Notes under the pieces: generated by a model | Database searches by the model: none | Seen by the model: the letters and a program-made list of their open reading frames with translations, nothing else | What the model was told of the DNA's origin: nothing | Position numbers and translations under genes: made by a program | Origin: Alistipes sp. dk3624 | GTDB lineage: Bacteria; Bacteroidota; Bacteroidia; Bacteroidales; Rikenellaceae | Assembly: GCF_009557455.1 (NCBI RefSeq) | Contig: NZ_CP045651.1 | Coordinates: forward strand, 2,666,001 to 2,730,000 | DNA length: 64,000 bases | Reading direction: 5' to 3' | Shown here: positions 52,510 to 62,005 of the stretch, in pieces | How positions within the stretch are numbered: position 1 is the first letter of the stretch | How the letters are laid out: each line of letters starts with the position of its first letter

Positions 52510-54429
52510 ATGAGAAAAATTTTATTAGCGTCGCTCGCGGCCGTTTTCACGCTGGGGCTGATGAGTTCCTGTTCCAAGGACGATGACGGTCCGGGACCTG
52601 ATCTGACCGATTATGCAGCCAAGATCGCCGGTATTTTCAAAGGCGATATGACCGTAGCGCTCGGAGAGGCGCAGCCCGGCGCACCGACTACGGAAAAGAT
52701 TTACGTTACCCGGACCGGGGAGAACAAAGTGACCATGGAGATCAAGAATTTCACGTACGAAGGCATGAGCCTGGGAAATATCGAGATCGAGGACGTTGCC
52801 GTGGCTGCGACCAAGGCGACGGACGCTTCCGCTGCCTATAAATGCGCGGTAACCGGAAAAGGCACCGTTTCGATCAACCTGAACGGGGTGCCGTTGACGG
52901 CCGATGTGGAGGTTTCCGGGACGGTTGCCAACGATAAGGCCGATATCAAGATCGTCGTGGACGCTGCGGGTCTGAAAGTCAACGTCGGTTTTGCTGGCGA
53001 CAAGATCGGCGCGGATACTCCGGACTATGCGCTGGATATCGCCGGGACCTATACCGGGAAAATGATCGTTACCGTAGGCGACACCCCCGTCGGCCCGACC
53101 AAACAGGAGATCGTTTTCGCGCGTCAGAACGAGAATGTGGTGCAGATGTCGATGGAGGATTTCTCTTTCGGCGGCGCCTCCCTCGGCAAGATCGTTTTGA
53201 GTGACGTGAACGTTGCCAAGAAGGATGCCGGATATACCGTTGCCGGCGAAGGCGACGTAAAAGTGTCGCTCGGCGGAAACCCGCTGACCGTCAAAGTGAC
53301 GTTGGAAGGTACGGTGGAAGATAAGGCGACCGAGTTGGTGATGACGATTAACGTCCCGGGCGTGGGCGATGTCAAAGCCGAATTTACCGGCGCGATCGAA
53401 TACGTTCCGAGCGACCAGGCCGAACTGCTGTCGATCGAATTCGCCGACAATGCGAAAGTTGCCGTGCAGCCTGCGACGACGGACGGTAAGAATTATACTT
53501 TTGCGATGACGGCCGACGCTACGGCCGACGACCTGAAAGGATTGGTTCCGACGATCGTGGTATCGGAAATGGCTACCGTCGTACCGGCGTCGAACAAGAC
53601 CGTCGATTTCTCGCAAGGCGCCGTGGACTTTGTCGTTACGGCCGAGGACGGAACCACTACGGCTACCTATACGGTATCTTGCGTCGGAAAACAGACCAGT
53701 CTGGCCAGCTTCGAAGAGTGGGAAGAAGAAAAATTATGGGGTAGTCCGGTTGGTATGAGGCCGGTTCTTTCTTCGGGATGGGCGACCAGTAATTCTGCCG
53801 CCGTTGTTCTGCAGGATGCGCCTTATAAACCCGTTGGGCCGGTTGATGCCGGTTATAAGGGCAAAGGTGCACAGATTTATTCGATCGATGCCCGTACGTA
53901 TTACGAAGCGTTGCCGACGATGGTGCCCGCTCTTGCCGCAGGTTCGTTATTCATAGGCGAATTTAAGCTGAATATGACAAATACGTTGGCAAGTACTCGT
54001 TTTGGTGCTCTTTGCGATACGAAACCTACATTCGTAAGCGGATATTACAAATATGCGCCGGGCGATAGTATGATCAACAATATCGGCGAAGCTCTCAAAG
54101 ATGCCGGAACGGACGAGTGTTCGATCGTGGCCGTATTGTATGAAGTGGAAAACGAGGAGGACGAAACGCTCGATGGTAGCAATGTCCTGAATGATTCGCG
54201 GATCGTTGCCAGTGCAATTATGACTTCCGGTGAACAGAAAGATTTCAAGCAATTCGGTCTGGAACTGAATTATACCGGAGAATACAATCCCGCGAATAAA
54301 TATAAATTTGCGATCGTATGTTCGTCGAGTAAGAACGGAAGCGGCTATAAGGGTCCGGAAGGAACGGTACTCGGTGCACGGGGAAGTATGTTGATCGTCG
54401 ATGAAATTTCCGTTTATTCTGCATTTTAA
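52510..54429 (+). CDS. PCMD / calycin-like domain lipoprotein
   Basis: 639 residues. Lipoprotein signal LGLMSSCSKDDD (Cys near 21). Two tandem calycin-like beta-barrel repeats follow (about 32-165 and 172-300), starting DYAAKIAGIFKGDM and DYALDIAGTYTGKM, sharing internal patterns such as MSLGNIEIEDV/ASLGKIVLSDV. A cadherin/Ig-like stretch (about 305-395) and a C-terminal PCMD-type jelly-roll (about 400-639: LASFEEWEEE, KGKGAQIYSIDART, GSMLIVDEISVY) complete it. Probably outer-membrane-anchored and surface carbohydrate-related; function unknown. Confidence 0.82.
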   Translation: MRKILLASLAAVFTLGLMSSCSKDDDGPGPDLTDYAAKIAGIFKGDMTVALGEAQPGAPTTEKIYVTRTGENKVTMEIKNFTYEGMSLGNIEIEDVAVAATKATDASAAYKCAVTGKGTVSINLNGVPLTADVEVSGTVANDKADIKIVVDAAGLKVNVGFAGDKIGADTPDYALDIAGTYTGKMIVTVGDTPVGPTKQEIVFARQNENVVQMSMEDFSFGGASLGKIVLSDVNVAKKDAGYTVAGEGDVKVSLGGNPLTVKVTLEGTVEDKATELVMTINVPGVGDVKAEFTGAIEYVPSDQAELLSIEFADNAKVAVQPATTDGKNYTFAMTADATADDLKGLVPTIVVSEMATVVPASNKTVDFSQGAVDFVVTAEDGTTTATYTVSCVGKQTSLASFEEWEEEKLWGSPVGMRPVLSSGWATSNSAAVVLQDAPYKPVGPVDAGYKGKGAQIYSIDARTYYEALPTMVPALAAGSLFIGEFKLNMTNTLASTRFGALCDTKPTFVSGYYKYAPGDSMINNIGEALKDAGTDECSIVAVLYEVENEEDETLDGSNVLNDSRIVASAIMTSGEQKDFKQFGLELNYTGEYNPANKYKFAIVCSSSKNGSGYKGPEGTVLGARGSMLIVDEISVYSAF

Positions 54430-54447
54430 GACTCTCCTTTGATCAAT

Positions 54448-54481
54448 AAAAACAGGCGAAAGAAATTTCGCCTGTTTTTTT
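54448..54481 (+). terminator. Terminator of the PCMD lipoprotein gene
   Basis: 14-bp stem (54448-54461 with 54466-54479) capped by a GAAA tetraloop and ending in a T-run. Confidence 0.9.
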
Positions 54482-54593
54482 ATGGGGATCTTCCGGAAGA
54501 TTTCTGCCTATTTTTGAAGGTTGTACGATTCCGTTTACATCTGTCGTCTTCCGGCGGAAGTGAGATTTGCGAATGCGTTTATTTGTTGTCCGT

Positions 54594-55283
54594 TTATCCG
54601 AACGTTTCGGCGAACTTCCACAGGTTGTCCTGCTGCGGTACGGGAGCCGTGACGCGTAAGGGTTCCTTGCGCACCGGATGGATGAATTCGATACTCCGCG
54701 AATGCAACGAGATGCTGCCGTCGCGGTTCGAACGCGCGGCGCCGTACTTCAGGTCGCCGCGAATCGGGCAGCCGATCTTAGACAGTTGCGCCCGGATCTG
54801 GTGGTGACGGCCGGTCAGCAGTTCGATTTCGAGCAGGTGGTAGTGCGTGCCGCTGCCTTTCAGCCGGTACCTCAGTCGCGCTTCCTTGCTTCCCGCTGTC
54901 GGACGGTCGTACACTCTCGATTTATTCGTTTTGCCGTCGCGGACGAGGTGGTGCACCAATTCTCCTTCGGGTTGTTGAGGCCGGTTCTCGGTCAGAGCCC
55001 AGTAGATTTTACGGATTTCGCGGTTTTTGACCAATTCGTTCATACGCGTCAACGCCTTGCCGGTCTTGGCGAAAAGCACGGCTCCGCTGACCGGACGGTC
55101 GATGCGGTGCACGACGCCGAGGAACACGTTGCCCGGTTTGTCGTCGCGCACGTGGATGAACGCTTTGATTTCGTCTTCGAGGGTCGGATCGCCGGTCGTG
55201 TCGGGCTGCACCAACTCTCCGGAACGTTTGTTGACTACGATCAGGTGGTTGTCTTCGTACAGGATAGATTCGGGATTGAACAT
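54594..55283 (-). CDS. RluA family pseudouridine synthase
   Basis: 229 residues from MFNPESILYEDNHLIVVNK; a longer frame upstream overlaps cdd and is a shadow. Catalytic motif GVVHRIDRPVSGAVLFAKT with the Asp, then RKIYWALTE, and ELLTGRHHQIRAQLSKIGCPI near the C-terminus. It lacks an S4 domain, like RluA/TruC-type enzymes. Converts specific uridines of rRNA or tRNA to pseudouridine. Last gene of a minus-strand operon, 17 bp after cdd. Confidence 0.93.
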   Translation of the reverse strand: MFNPESILYEDNHLIVVNKRSGELVQPDTTGDPTLEDEIKAFIHVRDDKPGNVFLGVVHRIDRPVSGAVLFAKTGKALTRMNELVKNREIRKIYWALTENRPQQPEGELVHHLVRDGKTNKSRVYDRPTAGSKEARLRYRLKGSGTHYHLLEIELLTGRHHQIRAQLSKIGCPIRGDLKYGAARSNRDGSISLHSRSIEFIHPVRKEPLRVTAPVPQQDNLWKFAETFG

Positions 55284-55300
55284 GGTTCGGGTTGAGATGA

Positions 55301-55762
55301 TTATTCCAGTTCGAATGTAAACGGCAGCAGCAGTTTCGCTTCTTCGACGACGATCGCCCGGCCCGCTCCGCTCATCACGATCCGAATCGGCGCCTGTTGC
55401 CTTTTTTCGGCGTCGGCGATCACTTGCCGGCATGCGCCGCACGGGGTACACTCCCTCGGCGACGGCGCCGAGGCGATCGCCATCGTCCGGATCGTTCGGC
55501 CCGGACGGTTCGCCTGTACGTAATAGAGCAGGCTGCGTTCAGCGCACATGCCGGACGGGAATACCTCGCTCTCCTGGTTCGAAGCCGTCAGGATTTCGTC
55601 GTCATCGAGCAGCACGGCCGCCCCGACGCGGAATCCCGAATAGGGCGCATAGGCCGAACCGCAGGCTTCCGCGGCTTTGCCGATCAGCAGGCGTTCCTGC
55701 TCCGGTAGCTCCTGCTGCGTCCGGTATTGCCGGAAATCGAAACAATGCTTTTTTGTCTCCAT
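55301..55762 (-). CDS. cdd: Cytidine deaminase
   Basis: 153 residues. Zinc-binding deaminase motifs PSGMCAERSLLYY (Cys-Ala-Glu) and CTPCGACRQVIAD (PCxxC) with the substrate-binding AYAPYSGFRVGAAV. Deaminates cytidine and deoxycytidine to uridine forms in pyrimidine salvage. Sits 11 bp after mnmD in the RNA-modification operon. Confidence 0.95.
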   Translation of the reverse strand: METKKHCFDFRQYRTQQELPEQERLLIGKAAEACGSAYAPYSGFRVGAAVLLDDDEILTASNQESEVFPSGMCAERSLLYYVQANRPGRTIRTMAIASAPSPRECTPCGACRQVIADAEKRQQAPIRIVMSGAGRAIVVEEAKLLLPFTFELE

Positions 55763-55773
55763 CGTCGTTCGGT

Positions 55774-56445
55774 TTAGTCTTCTGAGCCGGTGTCGGATCG
55801 CTCCGGTTTAACGGCGCGTACCATGTGGCGTTTGCCGAGCGCTCCCGGCAACCGCCTGACTTCGAAGCCGGCCGCGCGCAGGTTCTCCTTTACCAGGCCT
55901 TTTGCCGAGTAGGTGACCAGCGTGCCGCCCGGGGCGAGACAGGCATACAACCGTGCGAATAGTTCTTTGCTCCACAGTTCGGGCTGGGTGTCCGGGGCGA
56001 ATGCGTCGAAGTACACCAGATCAAAGGTAGTGTCAAATCGGTAATCCTCCAACGCCGCCTCTACTTTTTTCAATGTAAAGCGTTCGTCGACGCCGACCGG
56101 GACGTTCCACGCCGCGTCGTGCAGCGCCCGGAACAGCGGATCGGTCGCATAACTCAGTTTTCGGGCAGTTTGCGGATCGACCGGATAGCGCTCGACGGCT
56201 TCGTAAAAAACCGTACGGCCTTCCCGCCGTGCGGCCTGCGCCGTCAGCCAGGCGTTCAGACCGCTGCCGAATCCGGCTTCGAAGATCCGGACGTGCGGCG
56301 ACTCGCTGCATAAAAATCCTTCGCGGATAAAGACGTGTTCGGATTCGCCGACCGCGCCCCGCACGGAATGATAAGCGTCACCCGTAACCGGGTGACGCAG
56401 GGTCGGGGAACCATCCCCGGTAATTTCTATTTCGGGCCGGATCAA
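55774..56445 (-). CDS. mnmD: tRNA (5-methylaminomethyl-2-thiouridine)(34)-methyltransferase
   Basis: 223 residues. Matches the methyltransferase half of MnmC: YHSVRGAVGESEHVFI, the SAM-binding FEAGFGSGLNAWLTA and VYFDAFAPDTQPELWSKE, then LVTYSAKGLVKENLRAAGFEV. No FAD oxidase domain is present, so this is the standalone MnmD form. It completes mnm5s2U34 in tRNA wobble positions. The start overlaps the SIMPL gene stop by 4 nt. Confidence 0.93.
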   Translation of the reverse strand: MIRPEIEITGDGSPTLRHPVTGDAYHSVRGAVGESEHVFIREGFLCSESPHVRIFEAGFGSGLNAWLTAQAARREGRTVFYEAVERYPVDPQTARKLSYATDPLFRALHDAAWNVPVGVDERFTLKKVEAALEDYRFDTTFDLVYFDAFAPDTQPELWSKELFARLYACLAPGGTLVTYSAKGLVKENLRAAGFEVRRLPGALGKRHMVRAVKPERSDTGSED

Positions 56446-57146
56446 AGTCCCAGGATAAAGCGCACCATGACCGAGTGCTCGATCTTGATTTTCTGGAATT
56501 CCAACTGCGGAGCGGCTTCCTCTCCCGCAGCGTCGGCTACGGCCATGCTTTTGGCCATCAGTACGTTCGCATAGGGGCGCATGTTGAATCCGTAATCTTG
56601 TACGAAAATCGCTTCCTTAGCCTGCTGTCCGAGCGCCGCCGCCAGCACTTCCGCGTTTTTGCGGGCTGCTTTGGCCGCGTTCGTGCGTACTTCCTGGCGC
56701 AGCTCCTCGATGTTCGAAACGTCCGTCTTTTCGATGTTCACGTCCGAAATACCGGCCGTCTGCAACGCCTGGAACGCCTCGCCGAGTTGCTGGGCGCTGT
56801 TTACCTTCAACTGGTAGGCCTTGGTCGAAAGGATTGCGTTCTTACGCAGGAAGTAGGTTTGCAGATCGCTGGACATATCTTGTACGACGAGGTTCTTTTC
56901 GAGGTCGATGCCGATTCCCTTGAGTTGTTTGAACATCTCTTTTTCCTGCTGGTCGACCGATACTTTGCCTTTGTTGTCCTTTTCGTTGATGACGATACGC
57001 AGGTAGATTTCGTCTGGAACGACTTCCATTTCGGCCTTGCCGGTCACTTCGATATAGGGTTGGTCGATGTAATTCTTTTCCTGTGCGAACAGCGATCCGG
57101 CGAGCAATACGGCCGCCACGGATACCATCAGTTTTTTCATAGTCAT
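56442..57146 (-). CDS. SIMPL domain-containing secreted protein
   Basis: 234 residues with signal peptide (MKKLMVSVAAVLLAGSLFAQ); M1 at 57146 and an alternative ATG at 57140 are equally possible. The SIMPL/DUF541 features are IEVTGKAEMEVVPDEIYLRI, the repeated QQLGEAFQALQTAGISDVNI-type segment and AAKAARKNAEVLAAALGQQ with a final VMVRFIL strand. Periplasmic, function unclear. Part of the rlmD operon by spacing (44 bp). Confidence 0.9.
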   Translation of the reverse strand: MTMKKLMVSVAAVLLAGSLFAQEKNYIDQPYIEVTGKAEMEVVPDEIYLRIVINEKDNKGKVSVDQQEKEMFKQLKGIGIDLEKNLVVQDMSSDLQTYFLRKNAILSTKAYQLKVNSAQQLGEAFQALQTAGISDVNIEKTDVSNIEELRQEVRTNAAKAARKNAEVLAAALGQQAKEAIFVQDYGFNMRPYANVLMAKSMAVADAAGEEAAPQLEFQKIKIEHSVMVRFILGL

Positions 57147-57190
57147 TCTTTTTTAGAGTTTGTAACTGTATATAAGATCGTTTCCGATCC

Positions 57191-58609
57191 CTAAACGTTG
57201 CATCGACGCATCAATTGTACCACATTTTCGACATGGTGCGTATGCGGGAACATATCCACCGGCTGGATTTTCGTCACCCGGTACGCCCCGTCGAGCAGCG
57301 CGACGTCGCGTGCCTGCGTGGCCGGATTGCAACTGACATAGACGATTCGAGCGGGCGCTGCCGTCAGGATCGTGCGGGCCACGTCTTCGTGGATACCGGC
57401 TCGCGGCGGATCGAGGATCACCACGTCGGGCCGCCCGTTTTCGGCAATGAAACGCTCGTTTAACACATCCTTCATGTCGCCGGCATAGAAAACGGCGTTG
57501 CCGATGCCGTTCAGCCGCGCGTTGACTTTCGCGTCTTCGATCGCTTCGGGTACGTACTCGACGCCGACTACTTTCCGGCATTGCCGCGCCACGAAATTGG
57601 CGATCGTCCCGGTTCCTGTGTAGAGGTCGTAAACCGTTTCTGCGCCGGTCAGCGCGGCAAAGTCGCGGGCGATCTTGTAAAGCTCGTAGGCTTGCAGCGA
57701 ATTGGTCTGGTAAAACGACTTCGGCCCGATCTTGAACCGCAGTCCCTCCATTTGTTCGAAAATATGGTCGTTGCCTTTATAAAGCAAAATGTCGAGGTCG
57801 CCGATCGTGTCGTTCAGTTTGGTGTTGACGACGTACATCAGCGACGTGATCTGCGGAAATTTTTCCGCCGTGTGTTGCAGCAACGCGTCGATCCGTTGCG
57901 GATCGTTTTCGCCGAAAACGACGATCGCCATCACCTCTCCGGTCGTGGAAGTGCGGACGATCAGGTTGCGCATCAGCCCTTTGTGCTCGCGGATGTTGTA
58001 GAACGAATACCCGTTTTCGAGACAGAATTCCCGCACGGCCAACCGGATCGGGTTCGACGGATCGTCCTGCAACCAGCATTTGCGGATGTCGAGCACTTTG
58101 TCGAACAGGTTCGGGATGTGAAACCCCAGCGCGGGGCTGTCGGCGATTTCGTCGCCCGAAGCGATCTCTTCGGCGGTCAGCCACCGTTTGTTCGAAAAAG
58201 TGAATTCGAGTTTGTTGCGGTAAAAGAGCGTTTTCGCCGAACCCAGGATCGGACTGACTGCGGGCAGTTCGATTTTTCCGATCCGGCCGAGCTGGTCGGC
58301 GACCTGCTGTTGTTTGAATCGCAATTGTTCGGAGTAGGGCAGGTGCTGCCATTTGCATCCCCCGCAGGTGCCGTAGTGCTCGCAGACAGGCTCCTCGCGC
58401 AACGGCGATTTTTTTACGTAATTTACGATGTATCCCTCCATGAACCGCCGCCGTTTGCTGCGTATCTGTACGTCCACCACGTCGCCCGGAACGGCCATCG
58501 GGACGAATACCACGATGTCGTTCCACCGGCCGAGCGCCTTGCCCTCGGCGGCGATGTCGACGATTTCGAGCCCTTCGACGAGCGGGTAGTTCGCTTTTTT
58601 TCTTGCCAC
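57191..58609 (-). CDS. rlmD: 23S rRNA (uracil(1939)-C(5))-methyltransferase
   Basis: 472 residues. N-terminal TRAM domain (EIVDIAAEGKALGRWNDIVVFV), iron-sulfur cysteines in CEHYGTCGGCKWQHLP, SAM motif DLYTGTGTIANFVAR, DPPRAGIHED and the catalytic Cys in YVSCNPATQARDV. Methylates U1939 (or a related uridine) of 23S rRNA. First gene of the minus-strand operon, divergent from the MBL hydrolase gene. Confidence 0.94.
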   Translation of the reverse strand: MARKKANYPLVEGLEIVDIAAEGKALGRWNDIVVFVPMAVPGDVVDVQIRSKRRRFMEGYIVNYVKKSPLREEPVCEHYGTCGGCKWQHLPYSEQLRFKQQQVADQLGRIGKIELPAVSPILGSAKTLFYRNKLEFTFSNKRWLTAEEIASGDEIADSPALGFHIPNLFDKVLDIRKCWLQDDPSNPIRLAVREFCLENGYSFYNIREHKGLMRNLIVRTSTTGEVMAIVVFGENDPQRIDALLQHTAEKFPQITSLMYVVNTKLNDTIGDLDILLYKGNDHIFEQMEGLRFKIGPKSFYQTNSLQAYELYKIARDFAALTGAETVYDLYTGTGTIANFVARQCRKVVGVEYVPEAIEDAKVNARLNGIGNAVFYAGDMKDVLNERFIAENGRPDVVILDPPRAGIHEDVARTILTAAPARIVYVSCNPATQARDVALLDGAYRVTKIQPVDMFPHTHHVENVVQLMRRCNV

Positions 58610-58630
58610 TTTGTCCTGTTTTATTTCTTA

Positions 58631-58638
58631 CAAAGGTA
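58631..58638 (-). promoter_or_regulatory. -7 element for the rlmD operon
   Basis: Minus strand TACCTTTG, 21 bp before the rlmD ATG; exact consensus. Confidence 0.55.
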
Positions 58639-58646
58639 ATGATAAC

Positions 58647-58654
58647 TATCTTTG
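58647..58654 (+). promoter_or_regulatory. -7 element for the MBL-FkbM-trmD operon
   Basis: TATCTTTG, 26 bp before the ATG at 58680; only 8 bp from the divergent rlmD -7 element, so the two promoters overlap. Confidence 0.55.
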
Positions 58655-58679
58655 TGTAAAATTTTGGAACCGACAATCT

Positions 58680-59345
58680 ATGATAACCGTTAAAATTATC
58701 GTTTCGAACCCGTTTCAGGAGAATACGATCGTATTGTCCGATCAGACGAAAGAGTGCATCATCATCGACGCCGGCGGTTATACGCCGCAGGAAAACAAGG
58801 CGCTGTCCGATTATATCGAGTCGAACGGTCTGAAGCCGGTGATGGCCGTCAATACGCACGGTCATGTCGACCATATGCTCGGCGTGAACTACGTCAAGGA
58901 GCGGTACGGGATTCCGTTCGCAATCGACGGGCGCGACGCTTTCCTGATTGAGTCGGCCCCGACGCACGGAGCGATCTACGGCTTCAAAGTGGATTCCGTG
59001 CCGACGATCGACATCGACCTGCAAGGCAAAAAGGAGGTTCGTTTCGGCGATACCGCGATGGAGATTATCGAGACTCCGGGCCATACCCCGGGCCATATCT
59101 GCCTCTACAACAAAGACGAGAAATTGCTGATTACCGGCGATACGCTGTTCCGCGAAAGCATCGGCCGCACCGACCTTCCGGGCGGCGACTACAGTTGGAT
59201 CATGCGTAGCATCCTCGATAAACTAATGCCGCTCGGCGGAGACGTGCATTTCTATCCCGGGCACGGGCAGGACAGTACGATCGGCCACGAGGCGCTCTAC
59301 AATCCGTTCGTAACCGAGGTGCTCGGCGGGGAGGTCAATTATTAA
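58680..59345 (+). CDS. MBL fold metallo-hydrolase (glyoxalase II-like)
   Basis: 221 residues from MITVKIIVSNPFQENTIVL; an upstream in-frame ATG precedes the promoter. Metal motif NTHGHVDHMLG, further ligands in TPGHTPGHICLYN, ITGDTLFRESIGRTDLPGGD and FYPGHGQDSTIG. Typical of glyoxalase II-type hydrolases acting on thioesters; physiological substrate unknown. First gene of an operon ending with lpxB and the FAH-like gene. Confidence 0.92.
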   Translation: MITVKIIVSNPFQENTIVLSDQTKECIIIDAGGYTPQENKALSDYIESNGLKPVMAVNTHGHVDHMLGVNYVKERYGIPFAIDGRDAFLIESAPTHGAIYGFKVDSVPTIDIDLQGKKEVRFGDTAMEIIETPGHTPGHICLYNKDEKLLITGDTLFRESIGRTDLPGGDYSWIMRSILDKLMPLGGDVHFYPGHGQDSTIGHEALYNPFVTEVLGGEVNY

Positions 59346-59353
59346 TCTTTCGA

Positions 59354-60151
59354 ATGCCGGATACGATGGGACAGATGGGAAATGCGATCCGCAAATTGTT
59401 GTATAAAAACCTGTCGCTGGATAGTTACTTGCGGGTGCTCAGCGGCATGTACCTGCAGGGATACCGGTGGGGCGTTTCGCCCCGCTCGGAGGTGTACGAA
59501 TATCCGCGTTTTCTCAAATACCTCGTTTCACCCGGCGATACGGCGATCGACATCGGCGCGAATCTGGGATATTATTCTTATGTGCTGGCCGGGCTCGCGG
59601 GCCCGTCGGGAAAAGTGTACGCCGTCGAGCCGGTGCGTCCGATCTTGAATGTGTTGCGCCGTAACCTGCGGAAATACCGCAATGTCGAAATCCTGAATTA
59701 TGCGCTCGGCGACGCTGAAAAGACGATCCGGATGGGGAACAGTTCGGTCGGCGAGAACGGCTATTTCGGCACCGGGCAGAATTTCGTGATGGATCGGCCT
59801 ACGGACGGCCTGCCGGTCGTCGAGTTCGAGGCCGAGATGCGGCGCGGCAGCGTACTGTTCGCCGATTTGCCGAAGATCGACTTCATAAAGTGCGATATAG
59901 AAGGATACGAGGGCGTCGTGATCCCGGAACTGCGGCCGTTGATCGAGCGGCACCTGCCGACCGTACTGATCGAGACGGGCGGCGATACGCGCACGGCGAT
60001 CGCCGACTTTTTCGAATCGCGCGGTTATCGCGGGTTTACGCTGTGCGACGGACGGATGAAGCCGCTCGCGCCGGAAGATACGAAAGACATTATTTTCATA
60101 CACGGGTCGAAGATCGAGCCGTATCAAACGCTGATCGGGCCATGCGCATAG
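59354..60151 (+). CDS. FkbM family methyltransferase
   Basis: 265 residues. SAM-binding [32 protein letters not shown] and the FkbM-type [22 protein letters not shown]. Methylates small molecules or sugars, here perhaps an envelope glycan or lipid; substrate unknown. Located 8 bp after the MBL gene and overlapping trmD by 10 nt. Confidence 0.9.
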   Translation: MPDTMGQMGNAIRKLLYKNLSLDSYLRVLSGMYLQGYRWGVSPRSEVYEYPRFLKYLVSPGDTAIDIGANLGYYSYVLAGLAGPSGKVYAVEPVRPILNVLRRNLRKYRNVEILNYALGDAEKTIRMGNSSVGENGYFGTGQNFVMDRPTDGLPVVEFEAEMRRGSVLFADLPKIDFIKCDIEGYEGVVIPELRPLIERHLPTVLIETGGDTRTAIADFFESRGYRGFTLCDGRMKPLAPEDTKDIIFIHGSKIEPYQTLIGPCA

Positions 60152-60816
60152 ATATCCTTACGGTCGTTCCGGAACTGTTGCAAAGCCCGCTGAATGAATC
60201 GATTCTGAAGCGGGCGCAGCAAAAAGGACTGGTCGAAATCCATATCCATAACATCCGGGACTATACATTCGACAAACACCGTCAGGTGGACGATTACCCG
60301 TTCGGCGGCGAAGCCGGCATGGTGATGAAACCCGAACCGATCTTCCGCTGCGTCGAAGCGTTGCAGGCCGAACGCAGCTACGACGAGATTATCTATACTT
60401 CGCCCGACGGCGTTCGGTACGACCAGCACGAGGCCAACCGCCTGTCGACGCTCGAAAATATCGTCATCCTGTGCGGTCATTACAAGGGAATCGACTACCG
60501 GGTGCGCGAACACTTGATTACGCGCGAGATATCGATCGGCGATTACGTGCTGACCGGCGGGGAACTGGCCGCCGCGATCATCGCCGACAGCGTGATCCGG
60601 ATCATTCCCGGGGCGATCGGCGACGAGGCTTCGGCGCTGACGGACAGTTTTCAGGACAACCTGCTCGCGCCGCCCGTCTATACCCGTCCGGCGGAGTTCC
60701 GCGGATGGCGCGTGCCGGACGTGCTGTTGTCGGGCAATTTCGCCGAGATCGACAAATGGCAAGAGCAGCAGGCGCTGGAACGCACCGAACGGCTGCGGCC
60801 CGATCTGCTGAAGTGA
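60142..60816 (+). CDS. trmD: tRNA (guanine(37)-N1)-methyltransferase
   Basis: 224 residues. Starts [17 protein letters not shown]; contains [14 protein letters not shown], the SPOUT knot [16 protein letters not shown] with [19 protein letters not shown], and the substrate loop [17 protein letters not shown]. Methylates G37 of tRNAs. The ATG lies within the FkbM gene end (10-nt overlap). Confidence 0.97.
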   Translation: MRIDILTVVPELLQSPLNESILKRAQQKGLVEIHIHNIRDYTFDKHRQVDDYPFGGEAGMVMKPEPIFRCVEALQAERSYDEIIYTSPDGVRYDQHEANRLSTLENIVILCGHYKGIDYRVREHLITREISIGDYVLTGGELAAAIIADSVIRIIPGAIGDEASALTDSFQDNLLAPPVYTRPAEFRGWRVPDVLLSGNFAEIDKWQEQQALERTERLRPDLLK

Positions 60817-60868
60817 TCCGGGTCGAAGGTTGCGGAATGGAATTCAACGAGATAAAAATCATATAGCG

Positions 60869-62005
60869 ATGAAGTATTACCTGATTGCCGGGGAAGCGTC
60901 GGGCGACCTGCACGGCGCGAACCTGATGAAAGGATTGCTGAAAGCCGATCCGCAGGCGCGGTTTCGTTTCTGGGGCGGCGACAAGATGGCTGCCGTCGGC
61001 GGTGCGGAAAATCTGGCGATGCACTATAAAAAGGCATCGTTCATGGGTTTTGTCGAGATAGCGAAAAACCTGCGCACGATCTTGGGACAGATCGCCGCCT
61101 GCAAGGAAGACGTCGCCGCTTACCGTCCGGACGTGCTGATCCTGATCGATTACGCCGGGTTCAACCTGAGGATGGCGAAATTCGCTAAAGAGAACGGCAT
61201 CCCGACCTATTATTATATCGCGCCGAAAGCGTGGGCGTGGAAAGAGTCGCGCGTCGAAAAAATCCGGAAGTACGTCGACCGGCTGTTCGTTATCTTCCCG
61301 TTCGAGACGGCCTGGTTCCGCCGTCATGGGATCGAAGCGATCTACGAAGGCAATCCGCTGATGGACGCGATTGCGGAGCGCCGGCAAAACCTGCAACCGT
61401 ACGCCCGTTTTATCGAAGAAAACGGACTCGACGACCGCCCGATCGTAGCGTTGCTGGCCGGTAGCCGCCGTTCGGAAATCAAATTCAACCTGCCGTTCAT
61501 GGTGGAGTTGTCCGCGGAATTTTCGCAATACCAATTCGTCGTGGCGGGGGTATCGTGGCTCGACCGCGAGGTGTATGCGCCTTACCTGGCTGGCAGCGAC
61601 GTCCGCTACGTGTGCGACAAAACTTACGAACTGCTGGCCGTCAGCGATGCGGCGGTCGTGACGTCCGGTACGGCGACGCTCGAAACGGCTTTGCTCGGCG
61701 TTCCGGAGATGGTGTGTTACCGCCGCGACCTGCCGACGATGCTGATCGGCAAAATGTTCCTGAAAACGAAGTACGTGTCGCTGGTAAACCTCGTGCTCGA
61801 CCGCGAGTGCGTGCGCGAACTGTTGCAGTACCAGATGAATATGCCGAATGCGACGGCCGAACTGCGGGCGATCCTGCCCGGCGGAGCGAAGCACGACCGG
61901 ATGATATCCGATTACGCCGAGCTGGGTCGGCTGATCGGCGGCAGCGGAGCCTCCGACCGTGTCGGGGCGCGAATGGTCGAACTGCTTAAAGAAGATAAGA
62001 AATGA
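60869..62005 (+). CDS. lpxB: Lipid-A-disaccharide synthase
   Basis: 378 residues from MKYYLIAGEASGDLHGANL (the earlier ATG at 60830 would overlap poorly conserved sequence). GT19 landmarks: AGEASGDLHG, LIDYAGFNLRMAKFAK, YYIAPKAWAWKESRV, GNPLMD and LAGSRRSEIKFNLPFM, then TSGTATLETALLGVPEMVCY. Joins two acylated glucosamine units in lipid A synthesis, confirming a Gram-negative outer membrane. Overlaps the next gene by 4 nt. Confidence 0.97.
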   Translation: MKYYLIAGEASGDLHGANLMKGLLKADPQARFRFWGGDKMAAVGGAENLAMHYKKASFMGFVEIAKNLRTILGQIAACKEDVAAYRPDVLILIDYAGFNLRMAKFAKENGIPTYYYIAPKAWAWKESRVEKIRKYVDRLFVIFPFETAWFRRHGIEAIYEGNPLMDAIAERRQNLQPYARFIEENGLDDRPIVALLAGSRRSEIKFNLPFMVELSAEFSQYQFVVAGVSWLDREVYAPYLAGSDVRYVCDKTYELLAVSDAAVVTSGTATLETALLGVPEMVCYRRDLPTMLIGKMFLKTKYVSLVNLVLDRECVRELLQYQMNMPNATAELRAILPGGAKHDRMISDYAELGRLIGGSGASDRVGARMVELLKEDKK

